Source of the DNA: Leucaena leucocephala | Taxonomy: Eukaryota > Streptophyta > Magnoliopsida > Fabales > Fabaceae | DNA: 64,000 nt | Reading direction: 5' to 3' | Assembly (NCBI GenBank): GCA_037074615.1 | Contig: CM073537.1 | Location: forward strand, 18,123,989 to 18,187,988 | Shown: positions 25,527 to 36,200 of the stretch, piece after piece | Position numbering within the stretch: position 1 is the stretch's first letter | How the letters are laid out: each line of letters begins with the position of its first letter | Program-made: the position numbers and the translations under genes | The notes under the pieces: generated by a model | Told to the model about the DNA's origin: nothing | The model's database searches: none | The model's input: the letters and a program-made list of their open reading frames with translations, nothing else

Positions 25527-26117
25527 ATCCTCCTCACTGATATATTCAGGTATATAACAGCAGCTTCATGTGCATGTAATGACGCACAAGGATGAAGGAA
25601 CAAGCTTGTAAATCGTCGACTCTGATCTTAATTTCTGTTTTCCAATATAGCGAGAGAGATGAATTAACCACCTACTAGCTAGGCAAAGATCAAATAATAA
25701 ACCTTTTCTTTTTGGTTTTTCTGAAAAAGAAAAGGGGCTGTGACTATATATATGGTCATGGCTGCAGGCGTTTACTTGGTCGGGTCTTCTATATGCTGCT
25801 CCGTGTTCATATATATATATATATATATTGATCCTAAGATTTTGATAATTTTTTACGGTCTTTTCCTAATGTCATCTCCATTGTGTTTGTTTGGGAAGAA
25901 AATTATTGGGACTTTATATATGTAGCTTCAACAATTTGAATATAATTTATGAAGTTATCAATCAAATTAAGCTTTGCAGTTAAATAATTTAACATTCCAT
26001 GGCGTATATAATTCATTCAGTCTACTTCATGTGCATTTGGCAGACATTATTGACATTATTTGGCAGAAAATTAATGAGTGATCGAGGACTTTTGATTGGG
26101 TGGCGATGTGTGGTGAA
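25527..26117. other. WAK C upstream region
   Basis: No gene. It probably carries the WAK C promoter; a weak TATA-like motif lies near 25551. An AT microsatellite occupies about 25808-25828. No further structure recognised. Confidence 0.4.
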
Positions 26118-26230
26118 GGATGGTCCATGTTAGCGCTCCTCTCAAAAGAAGCTTCCGATCGAGCCACGCTTCTTCCAGCAACCAAACAGGGGAAAACGCC
26201 CATGGGTATTCTGAATTACATCCTCAAATA
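26118..26230 (-). pseudogene. Cullin exon/intron relic 1
   Basis: On the minus strand a decayed match to CUL1 exon 34682-34802 and its preceding intron. With one frame correction the relic reads ...VARS...FERSANMDH, against LARRLLFDKSANDDH in the intact gene. The intron side (CCTGTTTGGTTGCTGG) matches the second relic at 29160-29311. Retained intron sequence means it came from a DNA copy, not from mRNA. Confidence 0.6.
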
Positions 26231-26239
26231 TATAAATGC

Positions 26240-26900
26240 GTGTGTTTTGACAGAGGTTTATAAAAAAAAATAATTTTTAAACAGTTTTTAGAAAAAGACA
26301 TCTGGAGAAGAGTTTATAAAAAAAATAATTTAAAAAATATGAGTTTTTGGATAGTTATTAGTATAAAGATTTTTATGATTAGTAAATTATCAGAAAGGAT
26401 ATGAGATAAAAAAAATCATATTTGTTTCACTTTTCATCCTCATTTCTTTTCTTTCTCTCCTGATGACGGAGGTAGACGGCGAAATGGAGACGACGGGCTT
26501 AGGCTAGGACAACGGCGAGGGTGACGACGGAGAGACATTGACCCCAAGTAGAGACGGTGACTAGATCTATCGACAACAGAGGGCGACTATAGTGACTAGA
26601 AGGAGGAGAAGGCGGGGACTAAGCAACGATGGCGGAGTTGAAGTTTTTCTAACGAAGCTTTGACGAGCAGTTAGAGAAGAAGGAAAGAGAGGAGAGAAAA
26701 AAAAAATAAGGGTAAAATAGTTATTGAATAGTACATAATTTCTTTTACTATTCTAGAAACTACTCCCAGTAACTTATTTAAAACCTTAGTTTTAAATTAA
26801 GTTCTTTTGGACAAATATGACTGTTTATTTTAAAATTTTTTTAAACTAAAATTTAGATAAAAAACTTTTTTTAAAACTTTAATTTAAAAAGCTTTTAAAT
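26240..26900. repeat. Dispersed repeat copy 1 (MITE-like family)
   Basis: AT-rich flanks (TTATAAAAAAAATAATTT, TAGTTATTAGTATAAAGAT, then AACTACTCCCAGTAACTTATTT) reappear in reverse orientation at 42590-42990. This copy has an extra GC-richer middle of GACGG/GGCGA-like triplets at about 26460-26650. No coding frame was found. Superfamily uncertain. Confidence 0.5.
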
Positions 26901-27499
26901 AGATCTTAAGAAATAAAGTTCCCATCAAATAAAGTTTAAAAATAGATAGATATACACCACTTCATTTTTATAAGTAAGATTTTAACCTATGACTATACTC
27001 AGACGATATAACATAATAAAAGGATCCTCTATCACGTAGGATAAGATTAGAGGTAAAGAATAATAAAGAGCAAAGATTGAACAACCGGATAGGCATCTTT
27101 TGCGTATTACATACGGCTCTACTAGGGAATTGGTTTTTCTCTTTCATCGAAGAAAGAGAAAAATAGAGAGGTTCTATGATAGGTAAATGATCCAATAACC
27201 ACCCTTCTTTTTTTTTGTTTTAGAGTAGTTAAAAAATACTGTGATGTTCCGTTGCTTTATTATTTTCAGGTCAAATCACCAACTTTGCTATTCCACCTTC
27301 ACAACGCTCTCAGACATCGGAGAACTGGCCGGACTGAAGAACGAAACCGCCCGAAAGATGGTCAAATAAAGGACTCACCCTAGGGGTGAGAGATTTTATG
27401 GTCGATCGATTCATGATTTAACTCACAACATATTTGAATTCAGTACACTATATTTTACACATGATATTTAGTCTATTCCATGGTATTTCTCCAAGTATA
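26901..27499. other. Intergenic DNA, origin unclear
   Basis: No gene supported. A perfect short hairpin (TTTTTCTCTTTC / GAAAGAGAAAAA) lies near 27135-27165 beside AGAGCCGTATGTAAT on the minus strand. The style recalls plastid DNA or a group II intron end, but I cannot confirm an organellar insertion. Confidence 0.25.
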
Positions 27500-28115
27500 T
27501 TAATCCATCACATCCGGTGCAGCTCATGAGTCTGGACATTTTGATGTGATTACGATTGGTAAATGAAAACTATGGCTACAACTTGTAGGATCGTTGATTC
27601 TTACCCAATAAAATTTGCATGTTGGGAATTTGCACCCTAATCCGTTGATATAGCCTCCCCTTTATATTTTCAACTTGTTCTCACTAATTTTTAATTTCCT
27701 TCAATTTTTAATTTAATATTTATATATTTTGTTTATTAAATTATTTAATTTTATTCTTATAATACCGTTAACCTATATAATTTTACTCTATTAATATTGT
27801 TAGCCCCTATACATGGCTAATTGTGCTGATATAGAGTAAATTTAAATAATTTAATAAAGAAAAAAAAATATATTAGATGTCAAATTAAAAATTGAAAAAA
27901 ACTTCAAAGACTGGTTTCATATAATTTTAATGAAGTATATTCTTTTTTATTTTTTGTCAATTTTTTAATTCGGGGAGGTTCCATATGTATATATAAAAGA
28001 AAATCATTAATTGACCCATTCCAAATATTTGTCTCTCTAAGACTCTTAACTAACTTGTTTTGTGATTCTTGTATTAATTGGTTAATAGTATAAGCCTATA
28101 AATTTTGGCTTAATT
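27500..28115 (-). pseudogene. Relic of a fourth WAK gene (EGF exon and upstream parts)
   Basis: 27505-27665 aligns with WAK A 12695-12865: the intron 2 segment (CCGGTGCAGCTCATGAGT, TTTTGATGTGATTAC), the splice donor TTCTTACCCAAT, and the start of the EGF exon (AATTTGCA, CCTAATCCGTTGATATAGCC). 27990-28115 matches the WAK upstream repeat (ATCATTAATTGACCCA, then TTAATTGGT and a GTATAAG phrase) seen at 15840 and 20490. The kinase exon and exon 1 are gone. The tandem array therefore once had at least four copies. Confidence 0.75.
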
Positions 28116-28270
28116 AGGAGTAAATACGCCCATAAATTAAAGTATTATATGAAAAGTTACATCATATAGTGAGTATTTTTGCACCATTTTTAAGAGTTGA
28201 CTCGAGAAATTGCACCATTCCCACAAAACTAATATTTTTGCCTCTTAACTCAAAACTTTTATATTAAATA

Positions 28271-28502
28271 CTCTCTTCGTTATTAATTATAAGAGTTAAT
28301 TAATTTTTTTAATAAATTTAAAAATTTAAATAAATTAATTAATTATGATTAAATATAATCTCTCAATATAAATTTATATTATATAATCTTCATTCTACCC
28401 AAATTAATCAATTAATTATTACATTAGTTATAATTAAATGATTTATTTAAATTTTTAGATATATCTAAAAAAATTAATTAATTTTTTTAATTAGGACGAG
28501 AG
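28271..28502. mobile_element. Stowaway-like MITE, degenerate
   Basis: Starts CTCTCTTCGTTATTAATTA after TA; the complement of the right end starts CTCTCGTCCTAATTA. The interior is an AT-rich inverted repeat with TAAATTTATATTATAT, a phrase shared with the copies near 39834 and 58496. No coding capacity. Confidence 0.55.
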
Positions 28503-29159
28503 TTAATATATTATAAATGAGCAAAGACTTTGGAGAGCGCCCCCTATGCTTTAATAATGTAATCATTTTAGGCTCTTATAACAATGATAAGATTATTAAT
28601 CATTTAATAATATTGGAGTCAACCTCAAATTTTCTTTTAAAAAAGACAAAAATAACCAAAGACTCTTCAATTTTTTCTCTAAATTTAAACATTTTTAAAA
28701 CTTTTAAAACATTAAGTATAACCTAGCTAAAACTCCCATATTTGTAAATAGTATTTTATTTTAAATTTTTTAAAAGTTAAGGTGCACCCAACATCACGAA
28801 GTATTTTTTCAAATGCATCTAATATCTTAAAATTATTTGTCGTGCAATTTTAATAATGTAATATCTTAAACACTATTTTTTTTAATTGATAGTTAAAAAA
28901 TTAAAATAGAATAAAAATGATAAAATTTGAAATCTATTTTAGAATAGTGTGAGATGTGCACAAACCCATTCACCATGCAACATAAGCATGTAACCATGGT
29001 TTCTCACGTAGCTTTGGCATGACATAACAAATTGAACTGCATGTTACAATTCAATAAAAAAGATGTTTGACTATACAAAATACATAATTACTTAATTACC
29101 AAATCAAAGCATGTGGATTATTAGCAACACAGGTAATTTGAATTCAGCACATTATTTTA
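28503..29159. other. AT-rich intergenic DNA
   Basis: Nothing recognisable. A short open frame at 28517-28726 is AT-driven and has no features of a real protein. Confidence 0.4.
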
Positions 29160-29311
29160 TTTTAATTAGGAATATTTTACAGTTACAATAAGTTCAAAAT
29201 ATTACTCTCATGGTTAATGTTGGCACTCCTGTCAAAAGAAGCTTTCCAGCCAACTTGTTCTTACAACCAAACAGAGAAACCTATGAATATTCTAAATTAT
29301 ACATCCTCAAG
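29160..29311 (-). pseudogene. Cullin exon/intron relic 2
   Basis: The minus strand aligns with CUL1 exon 34682-34802 plus upstream intron. The exon part reads KNKLAGKLLL then a degraded GVP, against KKLARRLLFDKSAN; DNA blocks GCTTCTTTTGACA, AGTGCCAA, CATGAGAG and ATTTTGA are shared. The intron side keeps TTCATAGG, close to CTCATAAGG in CUL1. A SINE has inserted immediately beside it (29312-29476). Confidence 0.65.
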
Positions 29312-29476
29312 TAAATAAAAAGCAGCTCAGTATACGAATCTCCAATTAAGTGAGGTTTGAGAAAGAACATATCTACGTAGCCTTACTTTATAAGTTGAGA
29401 ATCTGTTTTCAAAATTTGAATCAATGACCTCCAGGTCACATAACAATAACTTACTGTTGTGCCAAGCTCACTCTCT
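29312..29476 (-). mobile_element. tRNA-derived SINE with perfect 12-bp target duplication
   Basis: About 165 bp, read on the minus strand. It has an A-box-like start (GAGCTTGGCACAACAGTAA), a B-box region (GTGACCTGGAGGTCATTGA), then AAAACAGATTCTC, GTAAGGCTACGTA and an end CTGAGCTGCTTTTT. This order matches widespread angiosperm SINEs of the Au type. It is flanked by TACATCCTCAAG at 29300-29311 and 29477-29488. Removing it restores the cullin-relic sequence. Confidence 0.88.
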
Positions 29477-29646
29477 TACATCCTCAAGCATATGACTCCA
29501 GTTTCTTTCCAAGGGCAAACAAAGTACTAATATTTTGCTGTGGAACTTACGAAAATAGCCTTATTGGCCTGTTTCAACAAAGCTTGAAGATGGATTCCTG
29601 CCTTCTCACACCTTTTAACCTCATTTAGATTCCACATGAAAATGGT

Positions 29647-31863
29647 TCAATCTATCTGATTTCCAGATAATAGAAGTAACATGTCTTCCACTTGTGGGTT
29701 CAACCTATGTCCTGAGGAGAAAATATGAACTCTTCCCCTCAAGATGATCCAACTACAACCAGGCGTCTTCGTCACTAATTTCAAACTCATTTCTTTCCTC
29801 AAATTTGTCCCTTCAATGTGCCTACCACTCGCTGCACAAATATTACAAAGAGTCACATAGCCCGCAGCATTAAAAGGATCCAACTCAAGGAGCCGTTTGG
29901 CTGCATGCTTTGCAACATGTGAATCTGTAGTTTTGCTCAACCCACATACCCCAAGCAGAGCCCCCCAAATGGTATGATTCGGTTTGATAGGCAGCTTCAA
30001 GACAAACTCCTCAGATTCCTTCAATTTTCCTGCTCTACCCAGAAGATTGATCATACTAATGTAATGCTCCAAACCAGGTTTAAGTTCATAAACATTAGTC
30101 ATGGTACTAAATAATTCCCACCCTTTGTCAATAAGCCCCGCATTACCACATGCTGTTAGGATTCCCAGAAAAGTTACAGAATCGGGGTAAATCCCAAGCT
30201 CAAGCATGGTTTCATACATCTTTAAAGTTTCACTGGCCATCCCATGATCTGAAAGGCCCATGATCATGGAATTCCAAGAGACTACATCCCTGTAAGTCAT
30301 GTTAGAGAATATGTTATATGCATCACATATCTCCCCACATTTTGAGTACATTGAAATTAAGGAATTCTCAAGAATTAAATCGGATTCATATCCTGTCTTT
30401 AACTTCAGACCATGAAGCTGCCGTCCCTGGTCAAGATATGCCATCGCGCCCATCGCTCCAAAAAGAACAGAATATGTAGAATTTAGTGGTGAAACACCCT
30501 GAGACCTCATTTCTGCAAATAAGCTGATGGCCTCAGGAATTAGCTCGTTTTGAACATAACCAGAAATCATTGAAGTCCATGCAATGGCGTCTCTGTCAGG
30601 CATGGTATCAAATAGATGGTATGCCTTTAATCCTTCTCCTGCATTAAGATATCCAGTAATCATGCAAGTCCATGCAATTCTGTTTCGAACGGGAACTCTA
30701 TCAAACAGAATTTGAGCCTTGTGTAACTGACCAAGCTTAATATAACCATTGATCATAGAATTGACAGAGTGACTGTCACAGCTAGTCAAGTTCTTGTCAA
30801 AGATCTCGTGTGCGAAATCCATAAGACCAAACAGAGAGTACATCTGAATGAGACTTCTACATAGCCTTCCATCAAAATCATCTTGATCATAGCCTTTGAT
30901 AAGTACCTGAGCATGTAACTGCCTGCCAAGACTCGGAAAACCTAAGCTTGCACATGCATAAGCGAGAGAAATGAAGGTTTCTCCATTTGGTTTTACATCA
31001 GAAAATCTCATTCTGAGAAAAAGCAACAAGGCCTCTTCATACAAGCCATTCCAAGTGAACCCACTAATCATGGCTGTCCAAGAAACAACGTTTTTCTCTG
31101 GCATTGACCAGAATAAACTATAAGCCTCTCCCACATTGCCCACACGACAATAACCAGCTATCATGCTTGTCCATGTTATCACATTCTTGTACTTCATCTC
31201 ATCAAATAAAATTCTTGCTTCTTCCATCCTACCGTTTTTGGAGTAACCTGCTATCATAGCATTCCAAGAAACCAGATTTCTATTAGGAATTTGGTCAAAC
31301 ACCTGTCTTGCTTCCTCCAACCTTCCATTACTAATCAACCCCGTAACTAATGAATTCCAGGAAACAACATTCCTCTCAAGCATTACATCAAACAGCTTCC
31401 TTGCATCTTCAATCCTCCCTGAATCGGCCAGCCCACTAAACATCGAAGTCCACGAAACAACATTCTTATACGGCATCTGTTCAAAAAACTGACAAGCTTC
31501 ATTCAACCTCCCGGATTGGATATAACCCGATAACATCGCATTGTAAGTGACAATATTTCTACGAGGTATGATGTCAAACAAGAATCGAGCCTCATCCACA
31601 TAGCCGTCTCGCGAGTACTTGGAAACCAAGGAAGTCCAAAGAACAAGTCGTTCATGGAGATCTGCCACATGGGTTTTTTCAAGGAAGTTTCGGGCTTCCC
31701 GATGCCAGCGTTTAGATAGATAATGGAGGAGTAGAGAGTCATCGAAAATGGGCTTTGGGTCATTGTTCCTGGAATATTCAATCTGAGCTGGGAAAGGCAG
31801 AGAATGGTTTTTACGAGAGTGAAGATTAGAAGAGATTCTGGAGAAAGAAGAAAGACGAATCAT
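29647..31863 (-). CDS. Pentatricopeptide repeat protein, PLS class with E motifs, At1g32415-like
   Basis: Single-exon gene of 738 aa. PPR proteins bind organelle RNA one base per repeat and act in editing, splicing or stability. The N-terminus (MIRLSSFSRISSNLHSRK) is basic and Ser-rich, typical of a mitochondrial presequence. From about residue 70 the protein is a run of roughly 15 PPR repeats with recurring VVSWNSM(I/V)xG...A..(L/V)FD.MP cores. Near the C-terminus HTIWGALLGVCG...LLELDPFNAAGYVTLCN and TPGCSWIILRGRVHIF correspond to E/E+ motifs. It stops shortly after, without a DYW deaminase domain, so if it edits RNA it must recruit one. Blocks such as PNGETFISLAYAC and LNSTYSVL fit my memory of Arabidopsis At1g32415. 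No intron or defect. Confidence 0.93.
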   Translation of the reverse strand: MIRLSSFSRISSNLHSRKNHSLPFPAQIEYSRNNDPKPIFDDSLLLHYLSKRWHREARNFLEKTHVADLHERLVLWTSLVSKYSRDGYVDEARFLFDIIPRRNIVTYNAMLSGYIQSGRLNEACQFFEQMPYKNVVSWTSMFSGLADSGRIEDARKLFDVMLERNVVSWNSLVTGLISNGRLEEARQVFDQIPNRNLVSWNAMIAGYSKNGRMEEARILFDEMKYKNVITWTSMIAGYCRVGNVGEAYSLFWSMPEKNVVSWTAMISGFTWNGLYEEALLLFLRMRFSDVKPNGETFISLAYACASLGFPSLGRQLHAQVLIKGYDQDDFDGRLCRSLIQMYSLFGLMDFAHEIFDKNLTSCDSHSVNSMINGYIKLGQLHKAQILFDRVPVRNRIAWTCMITGYLNAGEGLKAYHLFDTMPDRDAIAWTSMISGYVQNELIPEAISLFAEMRSQGVSPLNSTYSVLFGAMGAMAYLDQGRQLHGLKLKTGYESDLILENSLISMYSKCGEICDAYNIFSNMTYRDVVSWNSMIMGLSDHGMASETLKMYETMLELGIYPDSVTFLGILTACGNAGLIDKGWELFSTMTNVYELKPGLEHYISMINLLGRAGKLKESEEFVLKLPIKPNHTIWGALLGVCGLSKTTDSHVAKHAAKRLLELDPFNAAGYVTLCNICAASGRHIEGTNLRKEMSLKLVTKTPGCSWIILRGRVHIFSSGHRLNPQVEDMLLLLSGNQID

Positions 31864-33296
31864 ATAACTGAAATATGATCGTTCCGAACTTCCAATTTAA
31901 TGGACCCCAAAAAATACGGCAGAAAAATCAGAATAATTACATGCAGTCGTTGCCTTTGAACGTTGAAGACTGTAATTTTGGAGTAGCATATAGGAACGGA
32001 AGTCATAACTTTTGAAATCAGTGATTAAAGAGCCAAATTGGATCGGACGATTTTACCGTACTCACGGGCAACTTGGTTTGGACTAAAAAAATGTTGTATG
32101 GTTAAGTTAGGTTCAATATTTGTAGTTATATCATGTTATTTAATTGAAAATTACATATACCATGGTGTTATTATACCAATAAATAGATTTATTATGCACT
32201 TATTTTATATATATTATTATATATGCATATAATTATTTTTTATTATTTATTGACTGCTAATCTAACTAATTCAACTATAAAAATTGAGACCATATATTAT
32301 TATATATGCATATAATTATTTTTTATTAATTTATTGACTGCTAATCTAACTAATTTAACCATAAAAATCGAGACGCATTGACCTTTCCGATTTTCAAAAC
32401 ATTGCTTGAAATTGTTGGAAAGTCTGAGGGTAAGAGCTAAGCTGGCTGTTGTGTGAGTGGGATGACTAAAGCAGCGAGAGCTTATATGCTTGTCCACTAA
32501 TCGTTAGAAAAATGATTGTGCAAACTTCAAAACAACTATTTTCACATTATCTTGGCCATCTTTATTCGATTGAGACGTAAGGCAAACACTAGTGATTTTT
32601 CAGAAACCACATTGAGAAAAGTTACGGTTTTGCTTTTTAACGCAGTACAATCACTAGCCAATCATGAGCCAAGCGTTCTAGCTTTCGGTGGCCGAAAAAT
32701 CAAAACGCCCATAAAAGGGGAACAATTGTAAAATCCTGCAGTTTTGAACAAAAGATATACACCCAAGATAAAACTATGCAACCCAACGGTTCTCTTGGGG
32801 GAAACCATTGACATAAGTAGGAGATACAAATCCATGCCCCAAAATTAAAAATATTGCACCAATAACTGCAGGATTTGGATTCAAAAGGCAGACCATTCAC
32901 TTCAAAGTTTCCGAACCGACAAACAAAATATAATTTCTCTGGAATGGAACTTCAGATACACTCATACACAATTCCTATTTTCTTCTGTGGAGGTAAGAGA
33001 TCATTAACAAAAGGATCCACTATGTCATGAGATGGAGCTGCGACAAAATATCAAAATAAAAGGTAGCCACAACAAGGTCCCGGTGGCGGGCTTGAGCAGT
33101 ATTTTCTACAAGAACAGCACCCATCTACAGTAGTCCATACCTGGTTGGGCATGGTGACAAAATGTACAAGCACTTGCATTTCCATCATCAAGCAACTTAA
33201 GATGGACCAAATTCATCAATGCCCAAACATGATCCTCTCCCTTTTTGCTAATTCTGGCCAACAGTCATCACTCATTCGGACACTTCATGACCAAAA
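31864..33296. other. Spacer between the PPR start and the CUL1 stop codon
   Basis: Holds the PPR promoter side (31864-32200), an 83-bp tandem duplication (32209-32375) and, from about 32900 onward, the likely CUL1 3' UTR. No gene seen. Confidence 0.5.
32209..32375. repeat. Two-copy tandem duplication, about 83 bp per unit
   Basis: The segment beginning ATATATTATTATATATGC and containing TTATTGACTGCTAATC is present at 32209-32291 and again at 32292-32375, with only a few differences. The high similarity points to a recent event. Confidence 0.85.
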
Positions 33297-36200
33297 TCAT
33301 GCCAAGTACTTGAATAAATTTGCATTATCTTTGTCTCTTTCCAAGTAGTCTCGAGAGATCAAATCTTCAATTCGCTTTTTAATTGCCTTCACATCAGGCT
33401 GTACAATTACAAAATCAACAACCCCATTAGAGAGAGACAGAGAGGTTGGAGACACTATTTGATACAAGCAACACCATACACACCTTGAACATGCGACCCA
33501 ACTGCTCAACACACTCCATAACTAACTGTTGGTAACCCAAAACTTTCCGACTTTTCATGATCCGTACAATTGAGGCATCAATGGCGTATCTTCTGTCCTT
33601 GTCTACATCCTCAATTACTTTCTTCTTCTCATCCACAGGAGGAAGAGGAATCTGCATGATGATGCATCACCTCATTCAAATTTCAATCACAGGAGATTGC
33701 AGAGAAAATACGATAACCAAAGATAAAAATATAGAGAAAATAAAAACAATATGAAATACCTTGATCCTCCTCATTTTGTCAGTAAATTTTGAATTGAATT
33801 CAAAATAATCAGTAGGAGATATTGATTTTGTGTTCGGTTCCTTGTTAAGGATCTTGTACTTAGCACAGGATAATGAGTGGAGTAGTCTAGTAACATCATC
33901 ATCTGACAAGTTCAATTGAGTCATTATCTCCGAATAACTCAATCTATCTGAGGAATTGAAAAGCAGCAATGCAGAAGCCTATTGAAAAACAAGAGACAGC
34001 ATTGAATCAGCCTACAGAAACACATACAAGAAACTAAAAACCTCATAAAAACACAACATGAAAGAATGGCTAACAAAAGGGATACTGAATAAACCTTTAA
34101 AGGTAAAAAAGGATGCTAAATAAACGTTTGAAGGTAAGTATATGGTAAGAAATACAACCTGGTAGGTTGTAACGATCAGTTCCATGGTCTTTGGTTCAAA
34201 TTTGCCACTGATGTTACAGGTGCCCAATGAGTAAATCCATGTAAGTTTTCGGTGCTTTGTTTTTGTTTGATAAAAGTCCTTAAAAACCTCAACGCATCTT
34301 ATCTAAAAAAACAAAGAAATAAACAACATATAAGTGGTCTAACACAATCAACTAAATCTAAATTAATATTGAAAACTTAGCTTAGCTCCACTGTTTATAT
34401 CAATGAGATCTAGTTGTACCATTTCAGCTGGAAGATTGAGATCAAAAGATTTGTAGCTAGGCCAGAAGCCAGTAGTCAGAACTGTAACTGTCAAGTCAAT
34501 TCCAGGGTCTGCATTTGGATTATTGCTCAAATACTCTTCAAAGCTAGCTTGATTTTCCTTTGCTAGTGTCAAATCTGTAACCTAGTGGGATGGGAACAAG
34601 CATTTGGATCATCTCATTCAACATCCTACAGACGCACTAGAATTCAAGATATGAATTAAAAAATAAGTTGAGAACACTGACCATTCCTTCCATCTTTGAT
34701 GTGAACTGACCACCACATTGTTGCTTCAACTTTGTCAAAATGCTTCTCTCATGATCATCATTGGCACTTTTGTCAAAAAGAAGCCTCCGTGCGAGCTTCT
34801 TCCTGCAAGGAATAAGAAGAGAACCTTATGAGTATTAATTTCAAAATATCTCATCAAGAAAAAAAAGGGTGATTCTTATTCCAAAAGACACCACTGGACA
34901 CTGCTGTGAGACTAGCATTTGAAACAATGTTGAAACCAACGTTTGGAAACAATTTGCTTCTGGTACTAGTTTACAAAGCTCTTTGGTATACAAATAATAA
35001 TTAAAAAAATTGACAAATCGTCATATCAATCTGGGGAAAACAGCAGCAATTTTTGAAAACTCGTTGCCAAAGAGCTTGGAGAGACCTAAAACATTGCTAG
35101 CACAAAATTAGAAGCAAACCCTAAGAAGCAGACCACTCAGCCAAATCACCCCTTAAAATGTTATTTTCTCTTTTGTTTTACCTATAGAATTCTGCAAACA
35201 AGTCTTTGTCACTGATATAGGCCAGCAGCTTGACTACCTGCAAAAGGAGAGAAATGGAAAACAATTACAAAGTCAAAAACCAAGTTAGTTCCTTTGTAAG
35301 TGTCTATAACTAAAAGAGTGGAGCAGACCTTTTCAAGTGTTTCTTCAATCGCTTCATTGCTCAATTTCTCACTTCCACCTTTCTTGAGAATATTATCACA
35401 AAATGTGGCAAGCAGTTCTGCACTTGAACCTCCAGCAACACCCTTGTTACAGAACACCTCAAAAGCTTCCTTAAGTGCCTGCGGAAACAAAAATTCATAT
35501 TTTCAGATGCACAAATAATTTGAAGTAGAAATATAACAACTTAAAAGCCATCCTCTGATCAAAACCTTGTGGAAAAGAGTATGGTTCTGGAAACACTCGT
35601 TCACATATGCCAGGTATTTGTCATGCAGCTCAATCACTTTCCGAACAAACACCTGAAAAGAACATTTTCAATTTCTACAACTGAATGAAAATAGAGTAAA
35701 ATTTAAAAAATAATTAATGTACCTGTTCCTGCAAACCTACAGTATCCCTTTTCTCTGCCTGCAAATATTCCAAGATCAAAAAGAAAAAAGGAACAAACCC
35801 AAGGTCAGCTGAAAAAATAAATAAATAAAGCTGCTAGATTATAGTGTAGCACACAACTTGATCAGGTTTCAATTGCTTTGCTGCATATAAAATATGGAAG
35901 AGACATCATTTCAATTCCATTTTCATTATCTTGATATGTTAGCAAAAACATTTTCAGAAATTGTTCGAGGAAAACATCTCCATGTAACGATAAAAAAATT
36001 AGCAAAAAAGATATTCACACCCAAGATCTAAACTTTCATTTCATCTTTTTTCCTTCTGTAAACAGGCCTCTTTGGGTAAACGGTTTAAAACACCTAAGAA
36101 AATGCATACTAGCGCATACTAGCCTTTCCCCAATTACTGAGGATAACAAACTTTCCAACAAAAAATGAGAAGAAAAATCACTAACGCAGACCCAGACCTT

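Noticed and set aside
26960..27230. Possible plastid-derived insertion: a clean hairpin beside AGAGCCGTATG
   Set aside because: I could not match it to a specific organelle gene from memory; a search against plastid and mitochondrial genomes would decide.
27330..27365. CCCGAAAGATGGT phrase similar to large-subunit rRNA
   Set aside because: The match is only about 13 bases and the flanks do not continue as rRNA.
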